Assembly (NCBI GenBank): GCA_037176885.1
Contig: JAWWNJ010000224.1
Coordinates: forward strand, 62,001-126,000
From: Favolaschia claudopus
Lineage: Eukaryota; Basidiomycota; Agaricomycetes; Agaricales; Mycenaceae
DNA: 64,000 nucleotides
Reading direction: 5' to 3'
The notes under the pieces: generated by a model
Database searches by the model: none
What the model was told of the DNA's origin: nothing
The model's input: only the letters and a program-made list of their open reading frames with translations
Program-made: the position numbers and the translations under genes
In this document: piece after piece, positions 54,297 through 64,000 of the stretch
How the letters are laid out: each line of letters begins with the position of its first letter
How positions within the stretch are numbered: the stretch's first letter is position 1

Positions 54297-55402
54297 GAGC
54301 TTGATCCTTAGCGCCTCTCGATAACGCAAAAAAATTGAACCCTTTCTGTACACATTTTTCTTCCTTCACAAAATGTAATAATTTGTATGTTGCAACAAAG
54401 CTCCTGCATATGCAGAGTTTTTCGCTATCCCGGATTGTGTCGGAATCTTTTGCAACCTATCGATCCACTTGAGTTCCACAAAAACCGCCGCGTTCGGGGA
54501 ATAACTGGACTCCTTGACTTGAGTTCATTGCATTTGCGTGGTCGTACTTAGATGCAAAGCAGTTTTCAGTCCTTGAATTACGACGCAGCTTAAGTTTACT
54601 CAACCACATAGCTATAGACTATGGCGGTCAATCTGTCGTTTTAATCAAATCAGTGGAAAATGTGTATTTGGTGAGATAAGTTGGTGTGTAAGATGTACAA
54701 AGTGAAGAAAAAGAGGAGGAAATTTGAGGAGGGGGATTCCTTTGAGTCAATCTATAAAACTGGAAAACACAAGTGTAAAAACTTTTTGTGCTCCAGTTTG
54801 GAAGGTTTTGTTGCGGGCCGCAGAGAGGTGGCTATGCACTTGATGATGAAGTGATCCCTGATTTCGGCATAGGGACTTCAACAGAGCTTTGCTCTGCCCT
54901 CCTTGCTGGTATCTTCTTGGGTGTTACCTCCTACATTGTTACTGGTATATACTCATTAGAGAGCTATGTTATCAGCTGAACGGGGCGAGAATGACTGCCC
55001 AAAGTCTTGAATTTGAAGCGGTCATGTAGGCTGCTTTGAGCTGACCATTACTTAGCTCTTCCTAGAGAGTAGTAAAAGATAAAGCTATCTTACGTACCTC
55101 TGTCAATGCATTTGGAGGGCTATATTGGTTATCTATGCTGCCTCATCTTCTCTGGTTTCAACCGGTTGAATATCTTAATAGCTCGGCCATCACCTCGCAT
55201 CAGACGCACAGCCACCGGACCTCGGACCGACACAAACTTTTTCAACTGGTACGCAAAAACTTTCTACTCTACTCGAGTGAAAGTTTTTACACTCGCAAAC
55301 AAAAGTTGAGTTTCAAAGCTTTTGCACTTTATTTTCTTGTTTAGCTCAGAATGGACATTTTATACTCATTTGATTAAAACGACACATTGACCGCCATAAT
55401 AG
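54297..55402. other. intergenic region downstream of GH7
   Basis: AT-rich. A 63-residue frame at 54788-54979 has no motif. No gene is supported. Confidence 0.5.
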
Positions 55403-55506
55403 ACAGCAGCTGCTTCGTCATTTCTAGCGCCTTCGCAAACACTCAATTCTCGTAGGAGGGGAATATGGCCCTCAATCTGCCAAGAGGAAACGAACTAAGT
55501 GTCTGG
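55403..55506 (-). pseudogene. stub of an F0-like F-box gene
   Basis: About 100 bases closely match positions 18-120 of the window, which belong to F0. The match stops at GTGTCTG, and the next bases (GGGAAAAT) match the spacer upstream of F0 near 831. A deletion of about 0.7 kb therefore removed the N-terminal two thirds of the gene. Confidence 0.75.
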
Positions 55507-55657
55507 GAAAATTGACCATGATTCTACTGGAATATTCGGTGTGTAATATTGCTATCGGGAATCCGAATTGGCAAGCAAACTACGCTATAGAACACAGACT
55601 ATAGAAATCCGCGTCGAATTAATTCAACCCTGTAACTCTGTTAATAACGAAACAAGC

Positions 55658-57118
55658 CTAAAAACAAGCATACTGATTTACCAAAACTTGCACGTGATTC
55701 AAGCTTTGGATGCGAATGTCGAGTCCCTCGTCTATCAAGCAGCGGAGCTTGGCTTGTATCGCAGCGCTCGGTTCGTCATCTGTTTCCCCTCTTTCCCGGA
55801 TGAAGCGAAAAGATTCAAGCCTCGTCACACCCTCTGAATTATACCATCTGGCGAAAAGCAGGTCGACCACTTCCGCATACGGTATGGTAGTCTCGCAGTA
55901 GAGAAGATGTAGCGACCGAAGAGTTGGCAAAAAGGTCAGATCAGAGGTGAATCGACCCAAAAATTGTTCAAGGTGCGATGTGCTCCAGTCAATGTTATAA
56001 ATGGTGAGTCTGCGAACGTTCCCCATTGCCTCCAAAGCGGACGTTGCGATTCTGTAATCACAATACAAGGATAGAGAATCCAGGGTACACTGCGAGCGTT
56101 GCAGAAAGTTACGGAGAGCCACGACCTCGTCTTCCCTGGAGTATTACGACATGACTTCAAGTGAGCGTAGACCGGGGAGCGTAAGATAGGGAAGGTAACT
56201 CCCAGTCCACTCGAAGTCGTTTGGAAGCCGAAGCTCACGCACACATTTTAGAGTGACTGGTATTGGCCGAATTTCACCGAGCGGGCCCTGGAGGTCAAGG
56301 GAGATGTCCTCGAGGTTTGGACTCTGATGCAGAGCCTCAATGCCCTCGGCGATGGTCTGGCCCAACAGGGTGAGATGCGTGAGCTGAGCGAACGGGATAG
56401 AGATCCATCGCAGCGGCAGGTATTTGATCACCACTTTGCGAAGCTCTGGTGCGTCAGAGAATGTTGTGACTAGACTCATGTCTGACTCGTCAAATTCCGC
56501 GCCGACCCTCCACCAAACCGTCAATTGGCGAAGGAGAGGTAAACGGCCACGAATCGTGTCAACGGGACGTGATGTAGGCGTGGGCAGGCAGCATTCCAAA
56601 GCGCGCAATTGCGAAGAGTATGGAGCAACTGTAGAGTAAAGGAGGGCTGGGCCGGGGTCGCGTGCAAGATCCAAATACAAAGGCTGGTTACCGGCACGGG
56701 CAAGCCAGTATTCTAGGAGGTTCCGCCAGTCGGGAGCGATTGGTCCGTTGTAGGAAGCTTGGACACCACACCAGAGTGAAGACATATTGATCGCGATGAA
56801 TCGCCAAGCCCTGCAAACTTGGGACAAAAAGAGAGGACCGGCACTTCTAGCGTTATGTAAAGGGACCACTGGAACAAGCCACTGTCCAAAGAGCTCGTCA
56901 ACGTGCTGTGCAAAAATTTCCGCTGTGATTTCGACGGGAAGTGTCAATATCGGATACACGATGGAGCCCAGAGCGTCTGTAATGATTTTTCGCTCCGCTC
57001 TCACTCGTGCAAGCTGAGCATGGAGTTCCTCAATTTCGGTGTCAATGTCGCATAGACGCTCTCTCAGCGCAGAGTTAGAAAGGTAAGGGATAGAATATGG
57101 GTCGTGCGCTGGCAGCAT
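55658..57118 (-). pseudogene. F-box gene F1' with one premature stop
   Basis: From the ATG at 57118 (MLPAHDPYS) the frame is collinear with F1 through the helix and F-box (YPILTLPVEITAEIFAQH; LFLSQVCRAWRFIAIN) until a TAA at 56144-56146. F1 has GAA (Glu) at this codon. After it the same frame continues without error to a stop at 55658, matching the F1 C-terminus (RLTIYNIDW, LRSLHLLYCET). The only visible lesion is one base. Translation would give a protein of about 324 residues with the F-box but without the last third of the substrate-binding region, so a truncated product is possible. Confidence 0.85.
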
Positions 57119-57161
57119 GACAAGAGAAGGCGGTGAGTCGCCTGTGACAAAGTGTGACCGA

Positions 57162-57193
57162 CCAAATTTGGGCATTCTCCTTCTAAAACGGGA
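57162..57193 (-). promoter_or_regulatory. F-box family upstream element (F1' copy)
   Basis: CCAAATTTGGGCA, then TCTCCTTCTAAAACGGGAC, at the same distance from the ATG as in F1. The promoter is intact although the gene is broken. Confidence 0.5.
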
Positions 57194-57471
57194 CGGTGAA
57201 ACGTGCCAGTCCCCGAGGTCGAGGTCTGAAATACCAAATGCAATTTCGAGAGAGAATCCCTGATAATGATAGGGACTCGATCTGTAACTTGTATGAATTG
57301 TGCGGCGACTCGGAGCCCTTGCCGCTCTTTTTTCTTCTCCTCCAGCCCTCAATATACTAGATAGTAATCCGTCCCAATTAACTGGTAGCGACGGTCTCAA
57401 TGCAAGTAGCCTGCAATACAAATGTCATTACTACGATTGGGGCCGTATTTCTTGCATTTTCAGGTTGGCGG

Positions 57472-59026
57472 TCAGTTATTATGGACATACGCTCGAGTCA
57501 ACATCGAGACTTGTCTGAGGTGATACTTCGACTTGATAAGCAGCAGAATGAAAACAAAAAATGAAGACAAATACCGGAAGTTCGACTCTACACTTGGGAT
57601 TCTACGCTTGGTCGTGGTCTCGATCCGAATATCAACCCCGTCATCCATCAATGCCCGAAGCTTGTCTACGACGGAGGCATCTGGAATAGGATCCACAGAA
57701 CCGGCTTTTCGAATGAGGTGAAATGTTTTCAGTCTAGGCGCGTTTCCTCGGTTGTACCATCTTGCAGAGAGCATATCGGCTATTTCAACAAACGGTATGC
57801 CCGTCTCGCAATCTGGAAGATATAGAGACTCTAGATTTGGCAAAAAGTCGGGGTTCGTGGCGATACGAACAAAGAGCTTTGACAGAGTACTTGTAAACCA
57901 ATTGGCATGAAGGGTAACTTTGCTGGCCATATCAGTCATAGCCAAGGTGGACAGTGTCATGTCTTCGTACCGACCACCGCAGACCACAGACTCCACAACG
58001 CAATGGGACAGTCTGAAAAGGGCGAGCACCGCTGCTACCTCACCATCCGATGGGGGGGATGACGGCTGCTTGATGTCGAATGAACCAAAGCGTGAGATAG
58101 TGAAGAAATTTTGATATTCTGAATTCGCTCGGAAGCGAGAGCTTTCGGACATGATGGAGGATAACTGGTGTTGGCGCAGCGGCAACCTCGCCAGAGCGGT
58201 GACGCAGGTCAAGGCAGAGTTCTTCAAGGTTCGGAGTCTGATGCAGAACCTCGATACCGCAGGCAATACTCTGGCCAAGTAGAGTAAGATGTGTGAGCTG
58301 AGCCCAAGGAAGGGAGATCAATCCTAGCGGCAAGCGATATAGCTGAACTTTCCGTAATTCAGGGGCCTCGGAGAATGCTGTGATAGCATAACCTTCGGAG
58401 GGCTCGCTCGGGGACCACACGTGGAGTTCGCGCAGGAGTGGGATGCGACCCTGGATGGTGTCGATTGGGAAAGAGATAGGGATATCTAGAGAGCATCTAA
58501 ATGCACGCCATCTGGAGGAATAGGATGCGAGTAATGGAAACAGCAGGGTAGTTTGCTCTTCGTAATCCGTTAGATCTAGAAACAGCATATGGCTACCTGT
58601 GCGCGGAAGCCAGCATTCAATGAGTTTCCGAAAGTCCTTCCTTGGAAATAACGATGCTTGTACGCGATTCCACAAGGAAGGCATTTCGAATGCAATGGAG
58701 CGCCATTCTTTGCAGACGTGGGACAGGCGAAGTGGGCCCGCATGGCATGCTTTGTCTAAATTGAAGACAGGAACCTGAAGCTTGCTTGCCTCGAGGAGGT
58801 CATCAAAGTAATGCACAAAGATTTCGGTTGTGATGTCGACGGGAAGGGAAAGAATTGGGTATACGATAGCATCCAAGGCCGTCGCGATCGATTTGCGTTT
58901 GGCTTCAAGGCGCTCGATTTGTGAATATAGATCCTCGATTTGGGAGGAAAGTTCCGTGAGCCGGTTTCTGAGGGATGAGTTGGAAGGAATGACGGCTGAA
59001 TCCGCGTCTTGAGTGGCTAAGTCCAT
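57472..59026 (-). pseudogene. F-box gene F3' (copy C) with a frameshift
   Basis: From the ATG at 59026 (MDLATQDADS) the frame follows F3 through the helix, F-box (YPILSLPVDITTEIFVHY; LRLSHVCKEWRSIAFEM) and repeats up to KFLHYLTL. Near 58080-58095 eight bases present in the other two F3 copies are missing (CTTCCCCGACTCACGA region), and the remaining F3-like sequence (SFDIKQPSSPPSDGEVAAVL onward) lies in another frame to 57472. The first frame ends 16 codons after the break. Confidence 0.82.
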
Positions 59027-59158
59027 AGCAGAATGAGGGGGGGAAACGAGAACAGGCAAGTTAAAAGGCAAACCGCATGTAAGCTGAGCTGGCCTGACTC
59101 ACCGAGACTTTGCCGAGACTCAGAGCGCGGACATCTCGCGTGACGACCTGTGACGACT

Positions 59159-59190
59159 GCCCAATATGGGAGGATAATTGCCAAATACGG
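59159..59190 (-). promoter_or_regulatory. F3-type upstream element (copy C)
   Basis: GCCCAATATGGGAGGATAAT followed by TGCCAAAT, conserved with copies A and B. Confidence 0.4.
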
Positions 59191-59209
59191 AGGTCTTCCT
59201 CAAACCATA

Positions 59210-61220
59210 CCCTCCGCTCACCTAGAGAACTCCCCCTAGGTCCTACGGGTTTTAACCAGAGGTCCTGCCATACAAGCGGCCGGCCAGTTCCTGATTGCGT
59301 TGCGTGATTGACCCCCTGGAAAGACGTTGTGCTCGGTTGACATCTTGTAGAATTCTGTGAGGATAACCACCCATACAGTACTACATGTATGTCTTCCGTA
59401 AACTCGCAGTTCAGACTGTGGACCGCGCGAGTATAATACATCCCCCCCCCCTATATTATGGATTTCCGCCATGACCCAAAACCCAAGTAGCTACGAGTAG
59501 TCGAAGATACAAAACATCCATTAGCACAACAACAAGTGCTATCCATCTTCTATATGAATTATAGGCAGCTGTTGTATGAGTACTACGAATGATGCCATTT
59601 TGACGGAGAATCAACGCTCAGATCCCACAAGCCTCTGCAGCGGGTGCAGTAACAGGTGCTCCGTCACAGACGCGTAGTATATCGCTCGTAGAATGGAAAC
59701 CGAGAGCCACAGATTTCCTGACGGCGGGGCCACCCAGGAGATGTATCAATGGGGGGGATGCGCAGAATCGCCCATTGTAGACGCGAGCTAGGAGATGGGC
59801 GGGTGGGGGCATTCTGCGAGCTGTCATCAACGGTGGCGAAGCTGCTCGAGAGAAGAGAATATTCGACCCCAATCGCTCTATCCGATAGCACAAACGTCCC
59901 AACACCCTCGCAGAAGAACGAAAGACGGATGATACCAAATGGCATGCATTTAGCTGCGAGCGGAGTCCGTATGAGCTGACTTCGGTCATGTCGATGCCGC
60001 CAATGCAACGTCCGGATTAGAACAAGACGCTACGCACTGCAAGGCGCAGGCGTCACGATCGCATGCATGGCGCTTGCCGAAGCCCAGATAAAGCTCTGCG
60101 CCCGGATCGCGACATCGCACTCCGTCGCTAAAGAAGACGCTATAGCAGCACCGGCGATCGCAGTGCAGCCCAAGCGCTCGTTCCCTCTCAACACCTTTGA
60201 AAACCCGACCTCTCAGCACCGACTCCGGCATCCAGATCACGCACACCGGAGGTCTGTTGGTGCTGCTAGTGCTCCCCATCTGCTTCCCTTCCTTCCTTCA
60301 TTCGCAAGCTTAACAATACGCGACTGTGCGCCCTCTAGCCCCTTGAACGACGAAGTATATCTCCCAGCGGTTTGTAGAGATTCAGAAGGGGCGAGAGAGA
60401 GAGGTCACGAGGGTCATCGAGAGCGATAACGGTACGAGAACCGTTAACGAAGCTGACGCAACATACAAGATACTGGATGCGGAAAGGGGTAGGGAATCCA
60501 AAAGATGGAGTTGCGGCGGGACCTGCGTGGGAGGCAGGTATAGATTCCCTGGCATCCATCCACAGCAGCAGCAGAATGGCGTGCACACAATCCCACCATT
60601 GCCGCCTCCACCTCGCGACATCGATCCATCCCAACAAGGCTGCGCGCAGCACCTCATCCTCAACAAAGCTCCAGCTCCGGAGGCACGAGTAGATAAGCGA
60701 GCGATCTGGAGCAGTGGAGGAGCGTCGGTGCTTCGAGGAGATGCATGTAGGCGGTGGACTCCTCCGAGCAACGAGACTTCCGTGCAGGACAACGGCGTGT
60801 GTCAACGTCAACACCGAAGGCGTACTGTACGACGAGCACCGGAGGACATGGAGGGAGGTAGGGGCGAGACGAAAGATAATAGCGTCCTGACTGGATGCGA
60901 GCTCGACACTGAGACTGCTCGGTCGGGTCTGATCTGGATTTGATTCTGAGAGAGAACGAGGGCGTGTACGTGTATAGGCGGTACGGGGCTGCCAATTACC
61001 CTCATCCAAGGACACTGCCCGTCGACAAAAGAAAGCCATGTCTGCGCTTACTTGAGCGGCGCATAAGTGTCGTAGGCAGGAAATGTCCGCATACATCCGC
61101 GAAAGAGCGTAGATTATGAATGGATTTTTTTCAGCATAGAAGGCTAAGAGAGAACGAATGAGCTGCGTAAAGTCCCTCACACGGAAAGCTTACTCACCAA
61201 ACGAGTATGCGCATCCGTCA
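59210..61220 (-). repeat. block X, copy C: triplicated sequence with decayed minus-strand gene
   Basis: Collinear with 6690-8900 and 19205-21480, but the most diverged copy, with insertions near 59220-59440. The candidate minus-strand donors recur near 61005 (GGATGAG/GGTAATT) and 61195 (TGGTGAGTAA). A 281-residue minus-strand frame (60335-61180) runs through the first donor, but its reading is not conserved in copies A and B over most of its length. Confidence 0.5.
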
Positions 61221-62785
61221 CACTGCTTGGAGGTCTGGCGTCCATCACATCTCACACTCATCTACTCCCCCGTCCGCCTAGCCGACATACATCTGGCTAG
61301 GTACATGCGGGGTGATACCGAAAATGCCTGCCCAGAGCTCAACTGCATTGAAAACGCTCCAGCTCCGAAAGTAGTCAGGTGGCTCGCACAGAACTTCGTG
61401 CACGGCAGCTGATTGAGTTCCTCCACGCGAGCTGGCCCACGAACGGATATCGTGTACGCAGTCGCGAGCATCCGAACGCCACCGGCGATTAAGGTGGCCA
61501 TAAGAACGTGGGCCACCCTGTGTGTCCTCGCATCGCAGTGAGGACCCATCTTCATGCGATTATAGCTGAGAGACGCCGTAGACGAAATTTGCAGTTACGA
61601 GCAAAGGCGACAAAGGCAGGGTGCCTCGGTCAAGCGACGAACCAGTGCCTGCAGTAAGTTTGTGCACACTTGAACACATCCTCGGACAGGGGGACTGTAT
61701 CGCAATCGGCGGCGAGAGTAAGAAAGGCTAGGATGAAAACTATAATGAGTGAGCTGCGTACGAGCCTGAGAAGACTCTCACCTGCATCTCTATCTCGGTC
61801 GAAAGCAAGTCGAAAGGTGTCGTGACTGCAAAGGGTTTGTTCGCCTTCTGTTATCCAGTATATTAAAAAGGGAGAAACCTTGAGGGTGAGGATGAGCACA
61901 AGAGGCTATCATCTGCGAGTGAGAATTCCATGACAGAGTAGAGGTTTGCTCGTCATCGTAGACATGCGGTCCCGTGGCTGCATCTGCTTGCCCAAGTGGC
62001 TGGGAGCCAGCGAAAATGGTCAACATGTTGCGGTAGACGAAAATCGAGAGTACGTATCAACTCACATTTGTCTACCCCATGTCCTCAGTCTCATCTCTTT
62101 TAAACATTAAGCCGTACAGCTCTCCAAGTACCTCATCCTTGCACGCCACCATCGGCCCCCACACGTGCGGTTGTCAGCGTCGTCAACGACGGCACTGTAG
62201 ACTGCTAGAAGAATACTATCTTCGCGTTAAAGGCGTACTTATCTCGATGCTCGTCATCCACACGTACCACCTCAAACTGAGAAAGCCATACTGTAAATCC
62301 GAGCAGCCTGAGATGTAAGTGAGGAGAGCATGCTGCGACTCTGAGCCCTGGAGGCTTGAGGAGAGGACATGGAGGAAGAGACGAAAAGTCCGAGTCGGTA
62401 ATGATCGGCCGAAAATTAACCGTGACTTACCGACCCCACTTCAAGTTTTGTGGTTTTGGCCGTTTGACGGAGGAGTTCGGGAGAGAGGCGCGAGAGCGAA
62501 AGCTTATAACTTCAGATAACGTGCATTTTAGAGGTAAATTCCGTGATTTTGCTCCTGATTTTTTTCATCTATGCGTTCAGATGATGATCTTGAGACTTGC
62601 GCACAACTTGCGCAGCAAAAATTCCCCGGAACGTGAATATCGCACTTTATATGTTCATGGGGGAGTAAAACTACGTGTCATAGCCTTCACCGCGACTCGA
62701 TTCCTGCTCGGACGCACAAAAACAACCGACCCAACAACACGTTTTATTTGCTCGCCCAAAGAACGACCTTGCCCTGATATATCGA
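61221..62785. other. intergenic region without supported genes
   Basis: Some GTGAG-like minus-strand donors occur near 61785, with no recognisable protein. No repeat partner was noticed for the right half. Confidence 0.45.
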
Positions 62786-64000
62786 TCAGCCAAAGAATAT
62801 GAAGGGAATGAGCGCGAGCGACAGCACCATTTCGTCTAGACCTTCAATATATATTTCAAGCCCGTCGTCCATCAAAGCACGAAGCTTCTCTGCTATTGCA
62901 GGATCTATCGCATGATCTGGACCTTGGTAGTATGTCTGAATGAGGCGGAACGATTCCAATCTGGGTTGCCCGGCGCGGTTGTATGACCTCGACCAAAGCA
63001 TATCGGCCAATGCTGCAAACGGGACCACCGTTCCGCAACGCAGAAGATACAGGGACCGCATGTTCGGCAAGAAAGCGGAGTCTCCACCGATTCGGTTGAA
63101 AAATTGCTCCAGCTCACCCAGAGACCAGTCGATGTCTGGAACGCTGACATGACCAGCTATCCCAATGGCCTTCGACTCGAGAGCGTACATGGTCAGATGT
63201 TGCTCCGCGTCCCCAGGCAAGGATACAGATTCCAAGGTGCAATGCGATCGTTTGGCAAACGTGAGCAGCGCATCCGCATCTTCCGCCATACCTATCTCAC
63301 CGATTCCGAGGGAACGAAGCTTGGGAAGCGTGACACAGGAGAGGGCTTTTGGAATGTAGCCGTATTTGCTCGGAAGCACAAGCCTATGCACGCGACCTAG
63401 GACAACTGGCAGAGTCTCACTAGAAGCAGAGCCGTACAGATCGATGGACAGCTCTTCGAGGCCCTCGGTGAGGTGCAAAATCGCGATACCGTTGGTGATT
63501 TTTTGGCCGGAAAGGGTGAGATGCGTCAGTTGAGCCCAAGGAAGGGTGATCTTTTCTGGTGGCAAATAGTGTAGAATTACTTTCCGAAGTTCGGGTGCAT
63601 CAGAGAATGCAGAAATGGGGGCCGTCGTCGTAAAGTCACTCGGTCCTTTCCACCAAACACCGAATTCGTGCAGGAGTGGAGTTCTTCCCCGAACAGTGTC
63701 GACGAGAGTGGAGATGGATGTCCAATCGCCACCTATGCAGCATTTGAGGACCTGCCAATGGGCTGAATGTGGAACGACTGCCGGAAATAAATTGCTGAAG
63801 TGGCGTGCATCAGTAAGGTCGAGATAAAGCATTTGATTGCCAGCGCGTGAAAGCCAGGATTCGAGGAGTTTCCGCCACTTTGGCCGACCAAGGTGGCGGC
63901 CCGAGGCGTAGACTCGGCACCACATGGAATGTGTATTAATTGCAATGTTTCGCCAAGCTCTGCAGACTTGGGACAGAATCAGCGGCCCATTGTCGTGTGC
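62786..64000 (-). CDS. F-box domain protein F5, 5' end beyond window
   Basis: The minus-strand frame is open from the right window edge to a stop at 62786, 404 residues. It starts inside the F-box (LILSQVCRAWRNIAINTHSM) and continues with the family C-terminus (LTHLTLSGQK, MRSLYLLRCGT). The last residues (VLSLALIPFIFFG) are hydrophobic, unlike other members; an intron near the end may change them. No break is visible. Predicted SCF substrate receptor; the N-terminal helix and start codon lie outside the window. Confidence 0.88.
   Translation of the reverse strand, partial: AHDNGPLILSQVCRAWRNIAINTHSMWCRVYASGRHLGRPKWRKLLESWLSRAGNQMLYLDLTDARHFSNLFPAVVPHSAHWQVLKCCIGGDWTSISTLVDTVRGRTPLLHEFGVWWKGPSDFTTTAPISAFSDAPELRKVILHYLPPEKITLPWAQLTHLTLSGQKITNGIAILHLTEGLEELSIDLYGSASSETLPVVLGRVHRLVLPSKYGYIPKALSCVTLPKLRSLGIGEIGMAEDADALLTFAKRSHCTLESVSLPGDAEQHLTMYALESKAIGIAGHVSVPDIDWSLGELEQFFNRIGGDSAFLPNMRSLYLLRCGTVVPFAALADMLWSRSYNRAGQPRLESFRLIQTYYQGPDHAIDPAIAEKLRALMDDGLEIYIEGLDEMVLSLALIPFIFFG

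Noticed and set aside
60335..61180. 281-residue minus-strand frame in block X copy C
   Set aside because: Only short patches agree with the other copies and it reads through a conserved donor-like site, so an uninterrupted coding exon is unlikely.
1..64000. tRNA, rRNA and CRISPR features
   Set aside because: I looked for tRNA B-box-like text and regular spacer arrays and found no structure that folds or repeats as required; CRISPR is not expected in this type of genome.

Overview
The window looks like nuclear DNA of a wood- or litter-decaying Agaricomycete (mushroom-forming basidiomycete). The evidence is genes broken by many 44-76 nt GT-AG introns, tiny exons, a family 7 cellobiohydrolase, an Agaricomycete-type sesquiterpene synthase, a DUF6534-like membrane protein and a large lineage-specific F-box family. 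The species cannot be named from sequence alone. All exon models were made by hand; they are held together by reading-frame continuity and by family motifs.

Layout. 0-9 kb: four minus-strand F-box genes in tandem (F0 partial, F1, F2, F3), then a non-F-box block called X. 11.5-17 kb: a 2-oxoglutarate/Fe(II) oxygenase-like gene diverges from a class I terpene synthase, which is followed by an epoxide-hydrolase-like gene; the last two could form a small terpenoid cluster. 17-21.5 kb: a second copy of F3 plus X. 22-36 kb: a repeat-rich island with a large HECT-like ubiquitin ligase gene, a protein of unknown fold carrying two AT-hooks, a 0.4-kb repeat behind both genes, minisatellite-like sequence and a broken piece of a PP2A scaffold-subunit gene. 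35.7-39.1 kb: two divergent genes, one an intact D,D(34)E integrase-like protein and the other unknown; together they look like a two-gene DNA transposon. 42.5-47 kb: a sulfotransferase-like gene broken by a 10-bp tandem duplication, a hotdog thioesterase, a DUF6534-like multi-exon membrane protein and an isochorismatase-like hydrolase. 48-50.6 kb: another F-box gene (F4) and a degenerate isochorismatase copy. 51.9-54.3 kb: the GH7 cellobiohydrolase in 19 exons. 55.4-61.2 kb: a third, decayed copy of the F0-F1-F3-X block. 62.8-64 kb: a further F-box gene (F5) cut by the right window edge.

How it fits together. All nine F-box loci lie on the minus strand and share a coiled-coil plus F-box plus repeat-rich C-terminal design. 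Five appear intact or open (F1, F2, F3, F3 copy B, F4), F5 is open but cut by the edge, and three are broken (F0, F1', F3'), so the family is being made and lost by segmental duplication. F-box proteins normally choose substrates for SCF ubiquitin ligases, and the HECT-like protein is another ubiquitin ligase type, so ubiquitin-pathway genes dominate the accessory part of the window. The metabolic genes between them are single, mostly intact loci.

The most unusual direct observations are a 2-nt exon required to keep the GH7 reading frame, active-site motifs of two enzymes carried on 18-19 nt exons, the triplicated block X with conserved candidate splice donors, and the shared 0.4-kb repeat behind the HECT-like and AT-hook genes.
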